A stretch of 64,000 nucleotides of DNA from Rufibacter psychrotolerans (lineage in GTDB: Bacteria; Bacteroidota; Bacteroidia; Cytophagales; Hymenobacteraceae): the NCBI RefSeq assembly GCF_016924645.1, contig NZ_JAFFJV010000001.1:248001-312000 (forward strand), given 5' to 3'. A program made the position numbers and the translations under genes. Below, one piece after another: positions 61,280 through 64,000 of this stretch (positions are counted from its first letter, which is position 1; each line of letters begins with the position of its first letter). The notes below the pieces were generated by a model, which saw only the letters and a list, made by a program, of their open reading frames with translations, did not search any database and had not been told where the DNA came from.

Positions 61280-62197
61280 TTATACTCTTTGCTTGACCAG
61301 GCGTAGAACTGTGCCGGGCAGTTTATCTGTGATCAAATGCAGCAGGGGGTGCTTGTAGGGGTATAGGGCCTTGGCTAGCAGACCCTGAACCGCTTTGTCT
61401 TTATGGCCTGTTTTCCGCAAATAAGCGCCAAACCAGGTTAAAAAGTACTGGCGCACAGTGTGGTACTTTCCATCGGCATGTACGCTGTCCACAATAGACC
61501 CGGACCGTTGGCGGTACAGGTTGTGGCAGGCTGATGAGACGTACACCGTTTCTGTGAGATAGATTTTATTGAGGAAGGCCTGGTCCTCATAAAGCCCGTA
61601 TTCTTTCCTGAACGACTCCTCAAATCCGCCCACCCGGTCAAAAGCGGCTTTGTCAATGAAAAGGCCAGACGGGCAGGGAGCGGCACCGCGCCCCAGCGGG
61701 TACAGGTACTGGAAGAGTTGGCAGCCGGGATAGGCCCGGTCTGGCGGGGCGCCAACGGGTATGGTCACGTTGGATTTGGAGGCATCTGCCCAGTTATACC
61801 AGTACACAGAGCCTTCGGCGATCATGGCTACCTCGGGGTGCTGCTGGACAATGCCCACCTGGTAAGAGAGTTTGCCCGGCAGCCAGACATCATCGGCGTC
61901 CAGCAGGGCAATGTACTTGCCCCTGGCTTGCCTGATCGCGTAGTTTCTGCTGGCGCTTAATCCTTTGTTGGCATGGTGCTCATGCGCATGATAAAAGATC
62001 TGCCCAGGAAAGCGCGCGGCATACTCCTGGGCAATCTGGGTGCTCTGGTCCTGCGAGCCATCGTCTATGAGCCGGAGCTCCCAGTGGGGGTAATCCTGTT
62101 TTAGAACACTTTCCACCGCATCGCGCAGAAAACGCTCCTCGTTCAGGAACGGGATGATCACGGAAACCAGTGGTTGGCTTTTGCTGAAATGGTGCAT
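61280..62197 (-). CDS. Glycosyltransferase family 2
   Basis: A 305-residue GT-A enzyme: LVSVIIPFLNEERFLRDAVE, LRLIDDGSQDQST, GLSASRNYAIRQARGKYIAL in pieces, and LLDADDVWLPGKL (metal site). Later EYGLYEDQAFLNKIYLTE carries the conserved ED. It is 16 bp from one GT2 gene and 10 bp from the deacetylase gene, so it is part of the same leftward operon. Confidence 0.9.
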   Translation of the reverse strand: MHHFSKSQPLVSVIIPFLNEERFLRDAVESVLKQDYPHWELRLIDDGSQDQSTQIAQEYAARFPGQIFYHAHEHHANKGLSASRNYAIRQARGKYIALLDADDVWLPGKLSYQVGIVQQHPEVAMIAEGSVYWYNWADASKSNVTIPVGAPPDRAYPGCQLFQYLYPLGRGAAPCPSGLFIDKAAFDRVGGFEESFRKEYGLYEDQAFLNKIYLTETVYVSSACHNLYRQRSGSIVDSVHADGKYHTVRQYFLTWFGAYLRKTGHKDKAVQGLLAKALYPYKHPLLHLITDKLPGTVLRLVKQRV

Positions 62198-62207
62198 ATA
62201 CCTCCTG

Positions 62208-63236
62208 TTAACTCTTAACCAACGCCCAAGCCTTTTTTATTTCGCGGGCAAACACCGCAGGGGACCAGTCTGGTACCTGGAGCCTGCCCATTCTGTACGG
62301 GTGCGCCCCTTTGGTCACCACCTGCTCTTCGGTGGTAAAAGCCGCCCTGAAGTTCAGTTTTTCTGCCACCTGCAGCGTCTCTGCGTTGTAGTTGCCGTAA
62401 GGGTAGGCCAGCAGGTCTACGGGTTGGCCCGTCAGGACCTGCAGTTGGTGCCGGTTCTGGGCTATTTCCTGCTCCTGGAACGCTTGGGCGTGACACGCCA
62501 GGGCGGCATGGTGGACCGTGTGGGCGCCAATGGTAAACAGCCGGTGGGCGGCCAGCTCCTTCAGTTGGGGAACCGACATGCTCACAAAATCTGCCCGCGA
62601 GACTGGCGCAGACACCCCGGCCCATTCCCTGATCTTCTGCAGGTGTCTTTCCTGCTCGGTAACGGGCAAGGGTTTGAGGGCTTGCCAGACCTGGAAGAAC
62701 AGCCGGGCCCGTTGGCTGGGCGGCGGGGCAAGGCAGGCGTTCCAGGTGGTGTGTTGCTGCCGGAGCGCCTCCGTTAAGTGGGTTTCCCCGGGCAGAGCCG
62801 CGCTGATTGTTTCACCCGCTATGGCCTGGGTAAACTGGGCCGGCAAGGTTTGGGCAAACAGGAGCAGGTACTCCAGTTCATCCCACCAGAATTCTTTGGC
62901 ACTCCCCAAATTGCCCGTGGAAACAAAGAACGTAGCCGGTATGCCATACTGCTCCAGGAGCGGTTTGGCGGTCAGGAAGTTGTCCAGGTAGCCGTCGTCA
63001 AAGGTGAGGGCAATGCTGTTCTTCTTCAGCGTTCCGCGTTGCACGTTCTCCACCAGCTCCTGTAGCGGCACCATACAGCCCAGGCTCTGCAACACCTGTA
63101 AGTGACCCTCAAAGTGGGCTGGGCTTACGGCAATGTCCCAGATGTCTGCCTCCGGGGCCGCGATGCGGTGGTACATGAGCACCAGTGCCTTGCTTTCAAA
63201 GTACCGTTTATAGAGGCGTTTTAGCGCTGTTTTCAC
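62208..63236 (-). CDS. NodB-type polysaccharide deacetylase
   Basis: A 342-residue enzyme that removes acetyl groups from sugars or polysaccharide. GTG 63236 is used as start; it and the first codons (KTALK) lie within a PIR36 repeat, and the next Met is in the MYHRI motif, which is conserved, so the GTG is credible. NodB motifs: ALTFDDGYLDNF, the metal His pair in IGAHTVHHAALACH, DLLAYPYGNYN and the C-terminal FTTEEQ. No clear signal peptide, so it may act in the cytoplasm or as a peripheral membrane enzyme. It is 4 bp from the methyltransferase stop. Confidence 0.88.
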   Translation of the reverse strand: MKTALKRLYKRYFESKALVLMYHRIAAPEADIWDIAVSPAHFEGHLQVLQSLGCMVPLQELVENVQRGTLKKNSIALTFDDGYLDNFLTAKPLLEQYGIPATFFVSTGNLGSAKEFWWDELEYLLLFAQTLPAQFTQAIAGETISAALPGETHLTEALRQQHTTWNACLAPPPSQRARLFFQVWQALKPLPVTEQERHLQKIREWAGVSAPVSRADFVSMSVPQLKELAAHRLFTIGAHTVHHAALACHAQAFQEQEIAQNRHQLQVLTGQPVDLLAYPYGNYNAETLQVAEKLNFRAAFTTEEQVVTKGAHPYRMGRLQVPDWSPAVFAREIKKAWALVKS

Positions 63237-63253
63237 GAAATCAGGCTTTAATC
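63218..63253. repeat. PIR36 palindromic repeat, copy 17, overlaps start codon
   Basis: 36 bp, GTTTTAGCGCTGTTTTC, centre AC, GAAATCAGGCTTTAATC. It spans the junction between methyltransferase and deacetylase: it covers the stop codon of the former and the GTG start and first codons of the latter, both read leftward. Confidence 0.8.
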
Positions 63254-63978
63254 GCTTTTACGGTGTTAATGACCTGGAACTGCGGGTCATACTGGTCCAG
63301 CACTTTCCGGGAGATTTCTGAGCGCCCCATGCCGTAGAGAAAAGCCGAAGCGGCCAGTACGTTCCCGAACGAGCCCACCTCCACCTTGCCGTTGGGGAAA
63401 GACTCCGCCATCATCCTCCGCAATGCCTTGTCGGTAAAAGACCAGTACCAGGTAGAACCCCACTCGTCTTTGTCAATGGAGGTGACGTAAGGCACCGTCA
63501 GGAGCAGGGCGCCCCCGGGTTTGAGGATACGGTGGCAGGTGGCCAGCGCCCCCTTGAAATCATAGATCAGGTGCAGGGTCTGGGTAAGCACAATACAGTC
63601 GAACGAATTGTCAGGGATGTGGGGTGCGGCACTGATATCGCCAATAAGGGTGGCCTTGGGGTTGCCCTCATGCACATGCAGCACATCGCTCCTGGTGACG
63701 CGGCTGCCCCCGTACTGCAGGGTGTACTCGTTGTCCCCAATCTCCAGGACCCTGCCCTTTATACAGGAGGCTTCCTTCTGGAGAAAGTTCTCAATGTAAT
63801 ACCGGTCTACCGGGCCGCCCCGGTCATAGCCAAACTCCCTGCTGAAGGGAGTGGTGCGGCCAAAGTCGCCGAAAACGATGCTGCCCACCGCCGGAAGATG
63901 GCTTTTGTACAGCCCGGCTTTGTGTAACAGTCTCAGCCCGAAGGCCGGAGTTGCTTTTTTTATGAAGGTCTTGATCAT
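63241..63978 (-). CDS. Class I SAM-dependent methyltransferase
   Basis: A 245-residue cytoplasmic methyltransferase. Motif I is GRVLEIGDNEYTLQYG; motif II/III positions are ATLIGDISAAPHIPDNSFDC, IVLTQTLHLIYDFKGAL and CHRILKPGGALLLTVPYVTS. This is the Methyltransf_11-like pattern often seen in glycan loci. It probably methylates a sugar or lipid-linked intermediate; the substrate is not known. The start at ATG 63978 is only 22 bp from the window edge, so an upstream promoter or gene cannot be judged. Confidence 0.9.
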   Translation of the reverse strand: MIKTFIKKATPAFGLRLLHKAGLYKSHLPAVGSIVFGDFGRTTPFSREFGYDRGGPVDRYYIENFLQKEASCIKGRVLEIGDNEYTLQYGGSRVTRSDVLHVHEGNPKATLIGDISAAPHIPDNSFDCIVLTQTLHLIYDFKGALATCHRILKPGGALLLTVPYVTSIDKDEWGSTWYWSFTDKALRRMMAESFPNGKVEVGSFGNVLAASAFLYGMGRSEISRKVLDQYDPQFQVINTVKAIKA

Positions 63979-64000
63979 GGCGGCTTTCCTAAGCGAGAAT

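Noticed and set aside
1..64000. tRNA, rRNA, riboswitch or insertion-sequence genes
   Set aside because: I looked in all gaps longer than 100 bases for cloverleaf-like or known conserved segments and transposase motifs and saw none.

Overview
The window looks like chromosomal DNA of a Bacteroidetes bacterium, most likely order Cytophagales, family Hymenobacteraceae (Rufibacter- or Nibribacter-like; the genus is a guess). Reasons: GC by eye in the mid-50s inside genes with sharply AT-rich gaps, starts that mostly lack Shine-Dalgarno sequences, the fused rhamnulose-phosphate aldolase/dehydrogenase, DUF4861- and PL11-type pectin genes, and Bacteroidetes-style polysaccharide genes. I see no tRNA, rRNA, CRISPR array, insertion sequence or phage gene.

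Region 1 (1-8109) breaks down pectin rhamnogalacturonan I. It holds a DUF4861 lipoprotein fragment, a PL11 rhamnogalacturonan lyase, three SGNH rhamnogalacturonan acetylesterases of different design, a GH105 unsaturated rhamnogalacturonyl hydrolase and a GH43-like lipoprotein. Region 2 (8577-17684) takes up and burns the released L-rhamnose: RhaT, bifunctional RhaD aldolase-dehydrogenase, RhaI and RhaB, then LutABC, which oxidises the lactate made by the RhaD fusion. Rhamnose thus goes to DHAP plus pyruvate. Neither region contains its own regulator or SusC/SusD pair.

Region 3 (18094-26388) is regulatory: an orphan 90-aa protein, a soluble hybrid histidine kinase, a sigma54 activator with a receiver domain, a second hybrid protein whose kinase core has lost its key residues but which keeps a receiver and an HPt domain, and a single-domain receiver. 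Region 4 (26394-46170, all plus strand) is an exopolysaccharide cluster. It has a priming sugar-phosphate transferase fused to a dead receiver, a short TolC-like protein, a Wzc/GumC-like protein, a Wzy-like polymerase, about nine glycosyltransferases, an acyltransferase, a pyruvyl transferase, a Wzx flippase and a 28-residue membrane microprotein.

Region 5 (46350-57309) is the least ordinary part. Two paralogous unknown membrane proteins flank a GtrA gene. A minus-strand run follows: UbiA-type prenyltransferase resembling decaprenyl-phosphate phosphoribosyltransferase, GMC flavoprotein, Tat-exported partner and HTTM-like membrane protein. A HAD phosphatase lies just upstream and a GT-C glycosyltransferase is divergent. 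Together they suggest a polyprenyl-phosphate-linked pentose donor system. Region 6 (57779-63978, minus strand) is more surface-glycan biosynthesis: three GT2 enzymes, an acyltransferase-3 protein, a NodB deacetylase and a methyltransferase.

Throughout the window a 36-bp palindromic repeat recurs in gaps between genes (about 16 copies; here called PIR36, my own label). Several copies overlap stop or start codons.
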